Assembly: GCA_019634635.1 (NCBI GenBank)
Contig: JAHCBB010000033.1
Coordinates: 1-54,403, forward strand
Length of the DNA: 54,403 nt
From: Verrucomicrobiia bacterium
GTDB taxonomy: Bacteria > Verrucomicrobiota > Verrucomicrobiia > Limisphaerales > UBA9464
Direction of reading: 5' to 3'
Made by a program: the position numbers and the translations under genes. The notes beneath the pieces are model-generated. The model saw only the letters and a list, made by a program, of their open reading frames with translations, was not told the DNA's origin and did not search any database. This document shows, in pieces, positions 54,335 through 54,403 of the stretch. The number at the start of each line of letters is the position of its first letter. The stretch's first letter is position 1.

Positions 54335-54403
54335 TCCCCGGCCAGCGGAACACGCACACGGTCGGGCAGGCAAGGGGAGCCGCAGCCGAGGCGGGTTGCG
54401 CGT

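Overview
The window most likely comes from a member of the Verrucomicrobiota, probably close to the Limisphaerales/Pedosphaera group. The G+C content is high and Shine-Dalgarno sequences are weak or absent before most starts. There is a stand-alone prepilin-like protein beginning [20 protein letters not shown] with the tail composition usual in that group, many secreted proteins of no known family, a delta-60-repeat protein remnant, and an ArsM/SigZ pair. The assignment is an inference from gene style; no rRNA gene or other phylogenetic marker is present.

Left part (1-17 kb): the start of a secreted protein at the left edge, a membrane-anchored HEAT-repeat protein, an intact REP-associated tyrosine transposase (RAYT), two exported proteins, an arsenite methyltransferase with a SigZ-type sigma factor, aconitase, an OPT transporter remnant, a Dabb-domain protein with an aldehyde dehydrogenase, a fused amino-sugar kinase/MurNAc-6-P etherase (MurK-MurQ-like), and a NagD-like HAD phosphatase. 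A second, frameshifted and inverted RAYT copy then lies against a 5'-truncated gene.

Middle (17-38 kb): yicC-gmk, a malic enzyme/pyruvate decarboxylase pair that overlaps by 8 nt, a three-gene phospholipid cassette (CDP-alcohol transferase, acyltransferase, CDP-diglyceride synthase) with ATGA overlaps, a Tat-type TIM-barrel protein, an inactive/active M16 peptidase pair, a two-component system with an outer-membrane protein, dprA with a giant MBL-exonuclease/ATP-dependent DNA ligase fusion, and two tandem paralogous lipoproteins.

Right part (38-54 kb): a fatty-acid-hydroxylase-type enzyme, an orphan RbsA-like ABC ATPase behind a nucleoside-symporter-like MFS protein, a GT9 glycosyltransferase, the prepilin-like protein, acpP-fabF separated by a terminator hairpin, and trpS. 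A decayed accessory patch follows: two delta-60-repeat remnants flank a toxin-antitoxin-like nucleotidyltransferase that has an in-frame amber stop. Next come a CPBP protease and a heavy-metal P-type ATPase with an extra C-terminal membrane domain. The window ends with the 3' end of a group II intron (maturase X domain, domains V and VI) inserted antisense into the start of an HNH-endonuclease-like gene.

The core is ordinary central metabolism, lipid and envelope biology. The unusual parts are the domain fusions (MurK-MurQ, exonuclease-ligase, P-type ATPase plus membrane domain), the malate-to-acetaldehyde gene pair, the divergent lipid cassette, and several mobile-element scars. I saw no CRISPR array, rRNA or convincing tRNA.
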